This document shows positions 9,605-21,235 of a stretch of DNA of 64,000 nucleotides, one piece after another. The notes beneath the pieces are model-generated. The model was not told the DNA's origin and searched no databases. It was given only the letters and a program-made list of their open reading frames with translations. Both the position numbers and the translations under genes were made by a program. This DNA is from Arcobacter porcinus (GTDB lineage Bacteria > Campylobacterota > Campylobacteria > Campylobacterales > Arcobacteraceae): positions 1,922,001 through 1,986,000 of the forward strand of contig NZ_CP036246.2 of the NCBI RefSeq assembly GCF_004299785.2, written 5' to 3'. Within the stretch, counting starts at the first letter, position 1; each line of letters begins with the position of its first letter.

Positions 9605-10972
9605 ATGATTATAAATACAAGTACATCTTCATTTAGCTCACAAAGTGGAATTAAAGTAACACAACACAATAATTCTTCAAATAACTCTAATAATAAAAAT
9701 GAAGTAAATCTAAATATTAATTCTAATACTTTAAATAGTTTAAATAAATTATCCTCTTTAGATGAACAAACTTTTTTAAAAGCCAATACTAATGGATATG
9801 TAAATCTTGAATCAAAAATTGCAAGAGAAAGATTAGAAGATATTTATTCAAAAACAACAAAAGAAAATTTAAAATTTAAAGATCCTGAATCTCATATAAA
9901 TAATAAATATTTTTCTCCTACATATCCGCACTATATAGAAGGTTTAAGTAAAACAGAAAGAGAAGTAGCTTACAAACACGAAATTGATTATTTAAAAAAT
10001 GGTAAATTAAATAATATAAACTACATAGACCCAAATATAAAAGACTTACCTGCTGTTAATGGTTATATAGAAGAATTAGAAGAAAAATCATTTAAAAGAG
10101 ATAGAATAAATAATCAATTTCAAGAACTTTTAAATAGATACGATATAGATATTCCAAAAGATACAAATATTAATTTTACTATTGACCCTTATGATTTTAA
10201 AGTAAATGTTAGTGGAATTGATGATAATAATCTAAAAACTCTTTTAGAAGATGCTCTAAATACAGCATATAATTCAAAAGAACTCTTTAAGCATATTTAT
10301 AAAAGTAGTTCTTACAATAACTCTCAAATATCTCTAGAAAAGAATAATAAAAATCTTATTTTTCATGAGATAAAAGATAAAACGGGTTATGATTTAAGAG
10401 ATTTAGAAAACAAAGATGGAAAGTTTTTTACACAAGATGGAGTAGATATTATAGAATTATATAAAGAAGGTGTTATAAAATCAAATGATATTCCTGAACA
10501 ATACAAAGGTTTAATGTTTGAACATAATGTAAAAATATTAAATGATTTAGCTCTTAAAGGATTTGATAATGTTCCTGATATGAATCTTTCAATAGATTAT
10601 AAAAATGGAAGTTTTTACGATATTGGTCAAAGTGAAAACTTTGGTACTGAAAAAAGAGATTGGTTAGATAGTCTTAAAGCCTCAAAGGAACAGACATTAG
10701 ATGATGCTTTTAAGGAATACAGAAAAGATTATTCTTCAAACAAGAACAATCAAACTATTATAAAAGATTCAATCTACAAAGAAGAATATGGTTTAAATTT
10801 ATTTAAATCTAGAAATCTAGACTTAATAGATAAATATAAAGATAATCCTGAATTATTAAAGTTACTTCTTATTCAAAAGTATCTATTTGGGAAAAATGAT
10901 GATAGCTTAGATAAGAAATTCTTTGAATTGCTTGATAATTGGGAAGATTTAAAATCTAATTCTAAATCATAG
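9605..10972 (+). CDS. Uncharacterised Asn/Lys-rich protein
   Basis: 455 residues, no signal peptide and no membrane helix. The first 60 residues are low-complexity and rich in Ser and Asn (NNSSNNSNNKNEVNL). The rest is charged and apparently globular, with a notable stretch ESHINNKYFSPTYPHYIEGL, then SKTEREVAYKHEIDYLKNG. From memory this recalls the DUF4885 family of Firmicutes, but I could not test it. The start has AAAGGAG at good spacing. It stands alone between a decayed ORF and topA, which suggests an accessory gene. The flexible N terminus without a signal would fit flagellar-type export, but that is a guess. Confidence 0.6.
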   Translation: MIINTSTSSFSSQSGIKVTQHNNSSNNSNNKNEVNLNINSNTLNSLNKLSSLDEQTFLKANTNGYVNLESKIARERLEDIYSKTTKENLKFKDPESHINNKYFSPTYPHYIEGLSKTEREVAYKHEIDYLKNGKLNNINYIDPNIKDLPAVNGYIEELEEKSFKRDRINNQFQELLNRYDIDIPKDTNINFTIDPYDFKVNVSGIDDNNLKTLLEDALNTAYNSKELFKHIYKSSSYNNSQISLEKNNKNLIFHEIKDKTGYDLRDLENKDGKFFTQDGVDIIELYKEGVIKSNDIPEQYKGLMFEHNVKILNDLALKGFDNVPDMNLSIDYKNGSFYDIGQSENFGTEKRDWLDSLKASKEQTLDDAFKEYRKDYSSNKNNQTIIKDSIYKEEYGLNLFKSRNLDLIDKYKDNPELLKLLLIQKYLFGKNDDSLDKKFFELLDNWEDLKSNSKS

Positions 10973-11060
10973 ATTTAATTATATTTAAATTTTGCATTAA
11001 GAAAACCTTACAAATTTTATGTTAGAATGCAAACTTTTATAAAATATGAAGGTAATTTAA

Positions 11061-13400
11061 GTGAAAAATTTAGTAATAGTCGAGTCTCCAGCAAAAGCAA
11101 AAACAATATCAAAATTCTTAGGTAGTGATTATACAGTTATGGCATCTATGGGTCATGTAAGAGATTTACCAAAATCAACTTTAGGTTTTGATCCAGAAGA
11201 TAATTTCAAACCAAGCTATCAAGTGTCAACCGACAAAAGAAAAGTTATTGCTGATTTAAAAAAGAATATTACAAAAGATACTACAATTTACCTAGCGGCC
11301 GATGAGGATAGAGAGGGGGAAGCTATTGCTTGGCACTTAATTCCAGCTCTGAAAATTGAGAAAAATCCAATAAAAAGAATAGTTTTTCACGAAATTACAA
11401 AAGATGCAATTTTGAAGGCATTAGCAAATCCAAGAGATGTTGATCAAAATCTTGTAGATGCTCAACAAGCAAGAAGAATTCTTGATAGAGCAGTTGGATA
11501 TGAATTATCTCCTTTATTATGGAAAAAAGTAAGATATGGACTAAGTGCAGGTCGTGTTCAAAGTGTTGCAGTTAGAATTATTGTAGAAAGGGAGAATGAA
11601 ATAAGAGCTTTTATTCCTGAAGAGTTTTGGAAAATTAAAGCAGATTTCATAAATCCTGAACTTCAAAGTGAACTTGCAAAGAAAAATGGTAAAAACATTA
11701 AAGTACAAAATGAAAAAGAGGCAAAAGAGATTGAAGCTTCTTTAAATAATGGAAATTTTACTTTAGTTGATATTGAAGAAAAAGATAGCACAAGAAATCC
11801 TGCTGCTCCATTTACAACTTCAACTTTACAACAAGAGGCTTCAAGAAAAATAGGCTTAAGTGTTGCACAAACTATGATGATAGCTCAACAACTTTATGAA
11901 GGAAACACTGCAAATATTCCAAATCATACAGGTGGTTTGATAACTTATATGAGAACAGACTCTTTAAACCTTTCAACACTTGCTACAAGTGCTGCTAAAA
12001 AAGTTATTGAAGAAGAGTATGGGAAAGATTACTCTTTAGCAAAACCTAGAGTTTTTAAGTCAAAAGCAAAAGGAGCACAAGAAGCTCACGAAGCGATAAG
12101 ACCTGTTGATATGAGTTTAAAACCATCAGATGTAAAAGCCTATTTAGATTCAGCTCAATATAGACTTTATAGTTTAATTTGGAAAAGAACAATAGCAACT
12201 CAAATGGCAGTTGCAAAAATAGCAAATACTACTTATAAAATAGAAGCTGGTTCTAAAAAAGAGTTTGAATTTCAAACAAAAGGTCAAAGAATTATATTTG
12301 CTGGATTTATGAAAGCATATACTGAAGGTAGCGATAATCCTGAAGAAGTTCTTGAAAGTAGCGAAAAAATATTACCAGAAATAAAAGTTGGTACTATTTT
12401 AAATCTTGAAAATCTTTCAAGTGAACAGCATTTCACAAAACCACCAGCAAGATATACAGAAGCATCTTTGGTAAAAAAACTTGAAAGTGAAGGAATTGGA
12501 AGACCATCAACTTATGCTCCAACAATTTCAACAATTCAAGCAAGAGAATATGTAAGTAAAACTGAAGATAAAAAACTAATCCCAACTCCAACAGGAGAGA
12601 TTGTAAATAGTTTTTTAACTGATCATTTCTCAAATATTGTTGATTTAGGATTTACTGCAAGAATTGAAGAAGAATTTGATGATATTGCTGATGGTAAAAA
12701 AGCTTGGGTTGATGTAATAAAAAGCTTTTATGGTAACTTTAAAGAGACAATTCAAGATAAAGAAGAGAATATTAATAAATCTGATTATCTTCAAGTAAGA
12801 GAGCTAGGAACTGATCCAAAAAGTGGAAAACCTGTAAGCGCAAGAGTTGGAAGATTTGGTCCATTTATACAAATTGGTACAAAAGATGATGAAGAAAAAC
12901 CAAAATTTGTAGCTATTCCAAAAGAGTTGAATATGGATACTATAACTTTTGAGGAAGCTATGTTTTTATTTACACTTCCAAGAGTAGTTGGAGTTGATGA
13001 TAGTGGAAATGAGATAAAAGCAAATATTGGAAGATTTGGTCCTTATTTACAAGTAAAATCTACTTATTACTCATTAAAAACTGATGATCCTTATAAAATT
13101 GAAGAAAAAAGAGCAAAAGAGATTATAAGTGAAATAGATGAAGCTAAGAAAAAAGCACTAATCCAAGATTTTCCAAAAGAAAAAATCCAAATTTTAAATG
13201 GTCAATATGGACCATACATAAAGCAAGGTAGAAAGAATTTCAAAATACCAAAGACAAAAGATGCTTCAAATCTTACTTTAGAAGAGTGCTTAGAAATTAT
13301 TGAGAAAGATTCAAAAACAAAAAAAGCTCCTGCTAAAAAAACAACAACTAAGAAAACTAGTGCAACAAAAACAAGTACCAAAAAAGAAAAAAAAGAGTAA
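11061..13400 (+). CDS. topA: DNA topoisomerase I
   Basis: Type IA topoisomerase relaxing negative supercoils. The Toprim domain starts at VIVESPAKAKTISKFLG with acidic DEDREGEA near residue 85; the catalytic Tyr is in GGLITYMRTDS near residue 298. The C-terminal part has three glycine-rich topoisomerase repeats (GRFGPFIQIG, GRFGPYLQVK, GQYGPYIKQG) but no paired cysteines, so zinc ribbons are absent, and it ends in a Lys/Thr tail of about 25 residues. It starts with GTG after AAGGTAATTTAA. The phosphodiesterase gene begins directly after its stop. Confidence 0.97.
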   Translation: MKNLVIVESPAKAKTISKFLGSDYTVMASMGHVRDLPKSTLGFDPEDNFKPSYQVSTDKRKVIADLKKNITKDTTIYLAADEDREGEAIAWHLIPALKIEKNPIKRIVFHEITKDAILKALANPRDVDQNLVDAQQARRILDRAVGYELSPLLWKKVRYGLSAGRVQSVAVRIIVERENEIRAFIPEEFWKIKADFINPELQSELAKKNGKNIKVQNEKEAKEIEASLNNGNFTLVDIEEKDSTRNPAAPFTTSTLQQEASRKIGLSVAQTMMIAQQLYEGNTANIPNHTGGLITYMRTDSLNLSTLATSAAKKVIEEEYGKDYSLAKPRVFKSKAKGAQEAHEAIRPVDMSLKPSDVKAYLDSAQYRLYSLIWKRTIATQMAVAKIANTTYKIEAGSKKEFEFQTKGQRIIFAGFMKAYTEGSDNPEEVLESSEKILPEIKVGTILNLENLSSEQHFTKPPARYTEASLVKKLESEGIGRPSTYAPTISTIQAREYVSKTEDKKLIPTPTGEIVNSFLTDHFSNIVDLGFTARIEEEFDDIADGKKAWVDVIKSFYGNFKETIQDKEENINKSDYLQVRELGTDPKSGKPVSARVGRFGPFIQIGTKDDEEKPKFVAIPKELNMDTITFEEAMFLFTLPRVVGVDDSGNEIKANIGRFGPYLQVKSTYYSLKTDDPYKIEEKRAKEIISEIDEAKKKALIQDFPKEKIQILNGQYGPYIKQGRKNFKIPKTKDASNLTLEECLEIIEKDSKTKKAPAKKTTTKKTSATKTSTKKEKKE

Positions 13401-13913
13401 ATGAAAATAGGCATTATCTCAGATAGTCATCAGAAATTAGATTATTTAAAGTCTTGCATAGATTTTTTAAAATCTGAAGGATGTGAATATTTAATCCATG
13501 CAGGAGATATTTGCCAAAAAGAAGCTTTGGAAATATTAGAGAACTCTACTTTAAAATACATAGCAGTTTTTGGAAATAACGATAATCAACTTTTGAGCTA
13601 CTCAAATGATTTTAATATAAAAAAAGAGCCATATTATTTCAAAATAAAAAATAAAACCTTTAAACTTATGCATCTTCCTTTTTATTTAAATCCTGATGCA
13701 AATATCGTAATATTCGGTCATACTCATCAGTTTTCTTGTGAATATAAAAACAAAACACTTTTTCTAAATCCTGGAGAAGTTTGTGCAAGAGAGAAAGATT
13801 TTATTGAATGTGTAAAACTAGAAATTAAAGAAAATGAGTATATAATCAATCGCTATTTTAAAAGAATTGAAGAAAATAATTTTAATAAGGAAGAGATTAA
13901 ATATGAACAATAA
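13401..13913 (+). CDS. YfcE/MJ0936 family metallophosphoesterase
   Basis: Small calcineurin-like phosphodiesterase, 170 residues, probably cytosolic with two metal ions. Visible metal motifs are GIISDSHQ, HAGDICQ, GNNDNQ and FGHTHQ in the right order. Members of the family hydrolyse simple phosphodiesters in vitro and their natural substrates are unclear. It abuts topA and its last 11 bases overlap the start of bioB, so the three form one unit. Confidence 0.88.
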   Translation: MKIGIISDSHQKLDYLKSCIDFLKSEGCEYLIHAGDICQKEALEILENSTLKYIAVFGNNDNQLLSYSNDFNIKKEPYYFKIKNKTFKLMHLPFYLNPDANIVIFGHTHQFSCEYKNKTLFLNPGEVCAREKDFIECVKLEIKENEYIINRYFKRIEENNFNKEEIKYEQ

Positions 13914-14772
13914 TGAAGAGATTTTTTTATGTGCAATTTGCAATGTTGAAAGTGGTACTTGCAACGAAGATTGTAAATTCTGTACTCAAAGTGTAAGATA
14001 CAAAGCTGATATTCAAAGATATAAACTAAAAAGTATTGAACAAATCGTAAAGGAAGCAACAGTTGCAAGAGCAAATGGAGCAGTTGGTTTTTGTTTAGTT
14101 ACTGCTGGTGCTGGACTTACAGATAAAAAAACAAAATTTGTAGCAGAAGCTGCAAAAGCAGTAAAAGCTGCAAATTTAGGGCTTAGAGTAATTGCATGTA
14201 ATGGAATTGCAACAGTTGATCAACTAAAGGAACTAAAAGCTGCTGGAGTTGATAACTATAATCATAACTTAGAAACATCAAGAGATTTTTATAAAACTAT
14301 TTGTACAACTCACACTTGGGATGATAGATATCAAACTTGTTTAAATGTTAAAGAAGCTGGTTTAAAACTTGTTTGTGGTGGAATTTTTGGAATGGGTGAA
14401 ACTCAAGAAGATAGAGTTTCTATGCTTGAAGCTATAAATTCACTTGACCCTATGAATGTACCTTTAAACTTTTTTCATCCAAATGAAGCTCTACCAATAG
14501 TTGAAAATACAATCAATATTGAACAAGCTTTTGATTTGATAACTTTAGCTAGAAAGATGATTCCAAATGCACACAAAATAATGGTTGCAGGTGGAAGAGA
14601 ACTTATGTTTGGAGATAGACAATATGAGATTTTTGATCGTGGTGCAAATGCATTTGTAATTGGCGATTATCTTACAACTACTGGAAAAACTCCAAAAGAT
14701 GATGTGGAAGCTCTTGAAAAACTAGGTTTTAAAATAGCTAAACATATGCACTTAATGCCTGACGAAAAATAA
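13903..14772 (+). CDS. bioB: Biotin synthase
   Basis: Radical SAM enzyme inserting sulfur into dethiobiotin. The SAM-cluster motif is CNEDCKFCTQS near residue 24. Further motifs are NHNLETSRDFY and GGIFGMGETQEDRV. The start is set at the ATG at 13903, preceded by AAGGAAGAG; an earlier in-frame TTG at 13867 would add 12 residues but has no ribosome site. 289 residues, as in other Campylobacterota. A BioC-like gene is elsewhere in the window (34949-35638), so the pathway is dispersed. Confidence 0.95.
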   Translation: MNNNEEIFLCAICNVESGTCNEDCKFCTQSVRYKADIQRYKLKSIEQIVKEATVARANGAVGFCLVTAGAGLTDKKTKFVAEAAKAVKAANLGLRVIACNGIATVDQLKELKAAGVDNYNHNLETSRDFYKTICTTHTWDDRYQTCLNVKEAGLKLVCGGIFGMGETQEDRVSMLEAINSLDPMNVPLNFFHPNEALPIVENTINIEQAFDLITLARKMIPNAHKIMVAGGRELMFGDRQYEIFDRGANAFVIGDYLTTTGKTPKDDVEALEKLGFKIAKHMHLMPDEK

Positions 14773-14784
14773 TATTTCTTAAAT

Positions 14785-14839
14785 TTTTGCTTTATCATTT
14801 TTTATTAAATTTGATAAAGCAAAAGCCAAATTTTTTTTA
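14785..14839 (+). terminator. Terminator after bioB
   Basis: TTTTGCTTTATCA and TGATAAAGCAAAA make a 13-base stem with a 14-base AT loop, followed a few bases later by a run of eight T. Confidence 0.6.
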
Positions 14840-14841
14840 GA

Positions 14842-14847
14842 TATAAT
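14842..14847 (+). promoter_or_regulatory. Probable -10 element of the eno promoter
   Basis: TATAAT preceded by a T run, about 30 bases before the GTG start of eno. Campylobacterota promoters often lack a clear -35 box and show T-rich upstream DNA, as here. Confidence 0.45.
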
Positions 14848-14869
14848 CAAGCCAAATTTTTTAAACTAG

Positions 14870-16155
<1,286 letters not shown>

Positions 16156-16156
<1 letters not shown>

Positions 16157-16395
16157 TGAACATAAAAAGTGAAAAAGCAAGATTTACTATTGTTGCGATA
16201 GTTTCAGGTATTTTTACAATATTTCTTGCTTATCACTTTGCAATTTTACTTTTTGGAGCTAACTCTTTTATTGCTTATGATTCATTAAAGAATAAAAAAG
16301 TATACTTAGAGAGTGAAATTTTAAGACTACAAAAAGAGAATGCTAGATTACAAAAAGAGTATTTCGAACTTAAAAACTTGGAGCCAGAAGAATGA
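16156..16395 (+). CDS. FtsB/DivIC-like septum protein
   Basis: 79 residues: short cytosolic N terminus, one membrane helix (residues about 12-33), then a coiled coil of charged heptads such as LESEILRLQKENARLQKEYF. This is the build of FtsB/DivIC, which bridges early and late cell-division proteins. Position directly after eno, overlapping it by one base, matches ftsB placement in many Proteobacteria. It overlaps the next gene by four bases. Confidence 0.8.
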
Positions 16396-17108
16396 AAAAA
16401 TTACTAAAAACTACATTGTTATTTGCACTAGTTTTATCACTAGAAGCAAGAGAAAATCCTTTCTCAAATTACAAAGATGATGCAGAGCTTAAATCAGCAG
16501 TTGAAGCTATGCAAGAAGATATGTATATCAAAAAAATGCAAGAAGAGATAAATAGTAAAACTTCTCAAAAAGAAGAAGTAAAACCTACTCCTCAAAAGCC
16601 AGTTGAAAAAACATATACAAAAAAAGAGCTTGATGCAATAATCAAAAAATCAAATCAAGCAAATGAGCAAAAGACAAAAGAGATTATTAAAAAAGAGCTT
16701 GAAAATGTAAAAAAAGAGCCAGAGCAAGTAGTTTTTGTAAAACCTAGAGCTGATATAGGAAGTGAAGATGAAGTTTCTAAAGAAGAGATAAAAACTTTTA
16801 GTATTGATAGAACTGTTCTTCCATTTCTAAAAATTGCAATAGATGAAAATAAATTTATAATAAAAACAGATTATAAAATTTTAAAGAAATTTGCTCTTGA
16901 TAAAGATAATAAACTTATCTTTGATTTCAAAGCAAAAACAAATTTTTCTACTGTTAGAGAATCTTTTATGGATACAAATTACAAAAGTCTTGTAGTAGGA
17001 AATCATAAAGAAGCAGGTTTTTTCAGACTTTCTCTTGAGTTAAGTGATAGTGTTTCAAAATATGAAACTGATATAAAAGAAGGTATTATTACTATTACTA
17101 AAAAATAG
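16392..17108 (+). CDS. Periplasmic AMIN-domain protein
   Basis: 238 residues. A signal peptide (first 19 residues, ending LSLEA) is followed by a charged Lys/Glu-rich linker and a C-terminal region from about residue 145 (VLPFLKIAIDENKFIIKTDYK... to the end) built of short beta strands like an AMIN domain. AMIN domains bind peptidoglycan or direct proteins to the division site, which fits the FtsB-like neighbour. No amidase domain is present. Confidence 0.65.
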   Translation: MKKLLKTTLLFALVLSLEARENPFSNYKDDAELKSAVEAMQEDMYIKKMQEEINSKTSQKEEVKPTPQKPVEKTYTKKELDAIIKKSNQANEQKTKEIIKKELENVKKEPEQVVFVKPRADIGSEDEVSKEEIKTFSIDRTVLPFLKIAIDENKFIIKTDYKILKKFALDKDNKLIFDFKAKTNFSTVRESFMDTNYKSLVVGNHKEAGFFRLSLELSDSVSKYETDIKEGIITITKK

Positions 17109-17128
17109 AAGTTAAAACTTCTATTTTT
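17101..17128. terminator. Bidirectional terminator between AMIN-domain gene and mnmG
   Basis: AATAGAAGTT and AACTTCTATT pair around two bases, with A run before and T run after, so it works in both directions. It contains the stop codon of the AMIN-domain gene. Confidence 0.8.
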
Positions 17129-17129
17129 A

Positions 17130-19001
17130 TTAAGATTTTCTGTGATTTATATTATTCAAATTTAAATGTATAATATCTAAAGCAGCAGGTGTAATTCCCG
17201 ATATTAAACTTGCATTATATAAAGTTGGTGGCTGATTGTTTTCAAGCTTCTCTATAACTTCATTTGAAAGCCCTGGAAGTCCTTTATAACAAAAGTTCTC
17301 AGGTATTCTAAGCTTAAGCATTTTCTTCATTTTTTCTATCTGTTTTTGCTGTTTTTGAATATATCTATAATATTTTGCTTCAACTATTATTTGCTCTTTT
17401 AAATAATCATCAAAATCTTTAAATCTTGGTACTAAAATATCTAATTTTGAGATATCTATTGTATTTCTTCCTATTAAATCAATTAAAAGAACTTTGTCAT
17501 TTATCTTATCTTCTCCAATACTTTCAAGAAGCTCCAAAGTCTCTTTTTTAGAAGTTACCCAAGTTTCTGCCATATAAGAAATTGCATCTTCAAGAGTTTT
17601 TTTCTTATTAAGCATTTTATTGTATGAATTTTCATCCAATAATCCAATCTCATATCCATATTTTGAAAGTCTTATATCTGCATTTTCTTCTCTTAAAAGA
17701 AGCCTATATTCAGCTCTACTTGTAAACATTCTATATGGTTCATGTGTTCCTTTTGTAACTAAATCATCAATCAAAACTCCAATATATGCTTCATCTCTTC
17801 TAAGAATAAATGGCTCTTTTCCATCTATTGCCAAACAAGCATTTATACTAGCCATCAATCCTTGAGCAGCTGCTTCTTCATATCCTGTTGTTGCATTTAT
17901 CTGTCCTGCATGATAAAGATTTTTTATCTTTTTTGTTTCTAAAGTATGTTTTAGTTCTGTTGGATCTACATAATCATACTCAATAGCATATCCATATCTT
18001 ATAACTCTTGCATTTTCAAGACCTTTTACACTTGCTATCATCTTCTTTTGTATCTCAATTGGAAGAGAGCTTGACATTCCATTTAAGTAGTATTCTGTGC
18101 ATTTTGCAGTTTGTGGTTCTAAAAACAGCTGATGTCTTTCTCTTTCACTAAATCTTTTTACCTTATCTTCAATACTTGGACAATATCTTGGACCTAAACC
18201 TTCAATTTGACCTGTATAAATTGGTGCTCTATGGAAGTTTGCGGCTATTAGTTCATGTGTATTTAAATTTGTATAAGTCACATAACATGGATATTGTGTT
18301 GGATTAAAAGTTTTTTTATCTGTTCTAAATGAAAATGGTGTTGGATTTATATCTCCACCATGAGTCTCCATAACAGAAAAATCAATAGAGTTTGCATCAA
18401 GTCTTGATGGAGTTCCTGTTTTTAATCTCCCAACTCTTAATCCCATCTCTTTTAACTGTAAAGATAGAGTTGTAGATGGTAATTCCCAAGCCCTTCCTGC
18501 TTCATATTTGTTTTCACCAATATGAATTAATCCTCTCATAAAAGTTCCAACAGTAAGAATAGTTTTTAAAGCTTTAAACTCTTCTCCTAATTTTGTTTTT
18601 ACACCTAATACTTCGTTGTTTTCAAGAATTAAAGAGCTTACCTCATCTTGATAAATATCTAAATTTGGAGTGCTATGACAAACTTTTCTCATATACTCTT
18701 TATAAAAATCCATATCAATTTGAGCTCTAGTTCCTTGAACTGCTGCACCTTTTGAACCATTTAAAACTCTAAATTGAATACCTGTTTCATCAGTACAAAG
18801 CCCCATCTCTCCACCAAGAGCATCTACTTCTTTTACTAAATGCCCTTTTGCTAAACCACCAATTGCTGGATTACAACTAGCAGCTCCTATTTGTTCTACT
18901 AGCATTGTTATTAAAAGTGTTTTTTTACCAAGTCTTGCACCTGCTAATGCTGCTTCAATTCCAGCATGTCCAGCACCTATAACAATAATATCATATTGCA
19001 T
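17130..19001 (-). CDS. mnmG: tRNA uridine-5-carboxymethylaminomethyl modification enzyme
   Basis: FAD protein that with MnmE modifies the wobble uridine of several tRNAs. The dinucleotide motif [18 protein letters not shown] is at residue 7; later motifs include [18 protein letters not shown], the [13 protein letters not shown] segment with a catalytic Cys, and [12 protein letters not shown]. 623 residues is the usual length. It is a single gene facing the AMIN-domain gene and divergent from ribE. Confidence 0.97.
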   Translation of the reverse strand: MQYDIIVIGAGHAGIEAALAGARLGKKTLLITMLVEQIGAASCNPAIGGLAKGHLVKEVDALGGEMGLCTDETGIQFRVLNGSKGAAVQGTRAQIDMDFYKEYMRKVCHSTPNLDIYQDEVSSLILENNEVLGVKTKLGEEFKALKTILTVGTFMRGLIHIGENKYEAGRAWELPSTTLSLQLKEMGLRVGRLKTGTPSRLDANSIDFSVMETHGGDINPTPFSFRTDKKTFNPTQYPCYVTYTNLNTHELIAANFHRAPIYTGQIEGLGPRYCPSIEDKVKRFSERERHQLFLEPQTAKCTEYYLNGMSSSLPIEIQKKMIASVKGLENARVIRYGYAIEYDYVDPTELKHTLETKKIKNLYHAGQINATTGYEEAAAQGLMASINACLAIDGKEPFILRRDEAYIGVLIDDLVTKGTHEPYRMFTSRAEYRLLLREENADIRLSKYGYEIGLLDENSYNKMLNKKKTLEDAISYMAETWVTSKKETLELLESIGEDKINDKVLLIDLIGRNTIDISKLDILVPRFKDFDDYLKEQIIVEAKYYRYIQKQQKQIEKMKKMLKLRIPENFCYKGLPGLSNEVIEKLENNQPPTLYNASLISGITPAALDIIHLNLNNINHRKS

Positions 19002-19109
19002 ATATTTTCCTTTTTCTATATAGAGTATTAGATTTTTAAATATTTGTAGAAATTAGCTTCTTATAAAATTTTGGCTATTATAACTAAATTTTATCTAAAG
19101 GTTTTTTAA

Positions 19110-19724
19110 GTGTTTACAGGACTTATAAGAGAGATGGCAAAAGTTGTTAGTTTCTCAAACAATATTTTAACCCTAAAAGCAAATTATTCTCCAAAAATCG
19201 GCGATTCTATTGCAGTAAATGGAGCTTGTTTAACTGTAATAAAAATTTCAAATGATACTTTTAGTGTTGAGTTATCTCCTGAAAGTACAAGCTTACTTGC
19301 TTTGGAAAACTATAAAAACTTTGTACATATAGAACCAGCTATGCAAATGGGTGATAGATTTGAAGGACATATTGTTCAAGGACATGTTGATTGTATTGGA
19401 ATTATTGAAAAGATAGAAACAAAAGGTAACTCAACAGATTTTTATATAAAAGTTCCAAATGAGTTTATAAAATATATGATAAACAAAGGAAGTGTTGCAA
19501 TTGATGGAATATCTTTAACTATAAATGAAGTGTTTAAAGACTCTTTTAGGCTTACAATTATTCCTCACACTATAAATAATACTCTTTTTAAAAACTATAA
19601 AATAAACTCAAGAGTAAATATAGAAACTGATATGTTTGCTAGATATATTTTTAATATGTTTAAGAAAAATGATAAAGATAATTTAACTTGGGAGAATGTA
19701 GATAGAATAATGGCTAATTACTAG
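19110..19724 (+). CDS. ribE: Riboflavin synthase alpha subunit
   Basis: Dismutates two 6,7-dimethyl-8-ribityllumazine molecules to riboflavin. Begins MFTGLI, typical of the family, and shows two lumazine-binding halves, with VNGACLTV and IDGISLTINE. 204 residues. Start is GTG, after AAAGGTTTTTTAA. No FMN riboswitch fits in the short upstream region. Confidence 0.95.
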   Translation: MFTGLIREMAKVVSFSNNILTLKANYSPKIGDSIAVNGACLTVIKISNDTFSVELSPESTSLLALENYKNFVHIEPAMQMGDRFEGHIVQGHVDCIGIIEKIETKGNSTDFYIKVPNEFIKYMINKGSVAIDGISLTINEVFKDSFRLTIIPHTINNTLFKNYKINSRVNIETDMFARYIFNMFKKNDKDNLTWENVDRIMANY

Positions 19725-19736
19725 CCATTATTTAAA
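19706..19736. terminator. Hairpin between convergent ribE and mgtE
   Basis: AATAATGGCTA and TAGCCATTATT form an 11-base stem with a five-base loop that includes the ribE stop. The T tracts are interrupted, so efficiency is uncertain. Confidence 0.6.
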
Positions 19737-19740
19737 TTTA

Positions 19741-21117
19741 TTAAGCTGGAATATCTAATATAGAAGTTGCTATTGAGAAAAATATCAATACCCCAACAGC
19801 ATCTGTTATTGAAGTAATAAGTGGCGAACTAGCTGATGCTGGGTCTAGTTTAAATTTACTTAATAAAAATGGTAAAGACATTCCAACAATACTTCCAAAC
19901 ATAACTATAAAAATCATTGACAAAGATACTACTAAAGCTATCTCATATCCACCTCTAAAAATCCCCACAAAAGATACAGCAAAAGCCATAGTTAATCCAA
20001 GCAAAGTTGCAATCATCAACTCTTTTCCTAGCATACCAGCCCAATCTTTTAAATTTATATCTCCTGTTGCCAAAGCCCTAACAGTTAATGTAGCAGATTG
20101 AGATCCTGCATTTCCTCCACTTCCAATAAGTAATGGTAAGAAAAATACAAGTGCAATATATGCTGAAATTGTATCTTCAAAATATGCTATTCCTGCACTT
20201 GAGAAAATATTTCCAAATACTAAAATCACAAGCCAATATATTCTTTTTTTATATAGTGTTGAAATTGCTGCATCTTTTATACTTGTTAAAACACCTGTAT
20301 TTCCATGTTTACTTACTTCAACACTTGTACCACTCATTTTTTGGAAATCTTCTTCAGCTTCTTCTATTGCAACATCTATAACGTCATCATAAGTGATTAT
20401 TCCCACAAGAATATTATTCTCATCTACAACAGGAGCAATAAGTAAATCATAATCTTGAATTACTTTAACACAAAATTCTACTGGATCACTAGCTTTTAAA
20501 GAGATAGGATTCTTTCTCATAAAATCTTCTATTAAACTATCTGGCTCTGCCATAATTAAAGACTTTAAAGACACACTTCCTACCAACTCTCTATTTTCAT
20601 TTATAACAAATGTTTCATAAATAGACTCTATATCTCCAGCAATCTTTCTTAGATATGAGATTGATTCCAATGCATTCATATTAGCTTTCAAAGTAGCATA
20701 ATTTGATGTCATAATTGAACCAATTACATTCTCTTCGTATGATGATAATTTTATTATGTCTTCTTGCTCTGCCTTAGTCAAAATAGGTAAAATTCTATCT
20801 TGTAATGTTTCTGACATTATGTTAAATAAGTCAGCTCTTTCATCGCTTGGCATCTTTTCAAAAAGCTCTTTTATCATTGTTCTATCCATAAAATCAAGGA
20901 TAGTTAATTGCATTTGCTCATCTAAATATCCAAATAGCTCTGAACTATTTTTAAGTGGCATTAATGATATGAAATTGAATACTTCTTGAGGCTTCATCTC
21001 TTCAAAAGCTTCTTTTAAATCTACTGGATATGTATTGTGTAAGATTTTTACAATCTCTTTTTTACTTCTATTTTCTATAACATTGTGAATGCTAGAAATT
21101 AACTCTTTTTTATTCAT
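19741..21117 (-). CDS. mgtE: Magnesium channel MgtE
   Basis: Mg2+-gated inner-membrane magnesium channel. Order: N-terminal helical superhelix domain (ERADLFNIMS, residues about 1-130), CBS pair (about 135-255), and five C-terminal helices including the pore-lining GSGGNAGSQSATLTVRALATGD-type segment. I start it at the ATG at 21117, preceded by GGGG seven bases upstream, giving 458 residues; an in-frame ATG at 21129 has no ribosome site. Its 5' region holds a probable leader ORF and long-range stem (see 21284-21355), suggesting regulation by magnesium. Confidence 0.93.
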   Translation of the reverse strand: MNKKELISSIHNVIENRSKKEIVKILHNTYPVDLKEAFEEMKPQEVFNFISLMPLKNSSELFGYLDEQMQLTILDFMDRTMIKELFEKMPSDERADLFNIMSETLQDRILPILTKAEQEDIIKLSSYEENVIGSIMTSNYATLKANMNALESISYLRKIAGDIESIYETFVINENRELVGSVSLKSLIMAEPDSLIEDFMRKNPISLKASDPVEFCVKVIQDYDLLIAPVVDENNILVGIITYDDVIDVAIEEAEEDFQKMSGTSVEVSKHGNTGVLTSIKDAAISTLYKKRIYWLVILVFGNIFSSAGIAYFEDTISAYIALVFFLPLLIGSGGNAGSQSATLTVRALATGDINLKDWAGMLGKELMIATLLGLTMAFAVSFVGIFRGGYEIALVVSLSMIFIVMFGSIVGMSLPFLLSKFKLDPASASSPLITSITDAVGVLIFFSIATSILDIPA

Positions 21118-21235
21118 ATTTTGCCCCATATATGTTTATATAATTTACAATAGTTAAGTATTATATTGATTACAATCTATAATTAGATTTTTAAGATTAT
21201 CATACAAAACTATCAACATTGGCTTAAACAATTTA

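Noticed and set aside
13867-13902. Upstream TTG start for bioB
   Set aside because: It has no Shine-Dalgarno, while the ATG at 13903 has AAGGAAGAG.
19002-19109. FMN riboswitch before ribE
   Set aside because: Only 108 bases separate mnmG and ribE and none of the conserved FMN aptamer segments are present.
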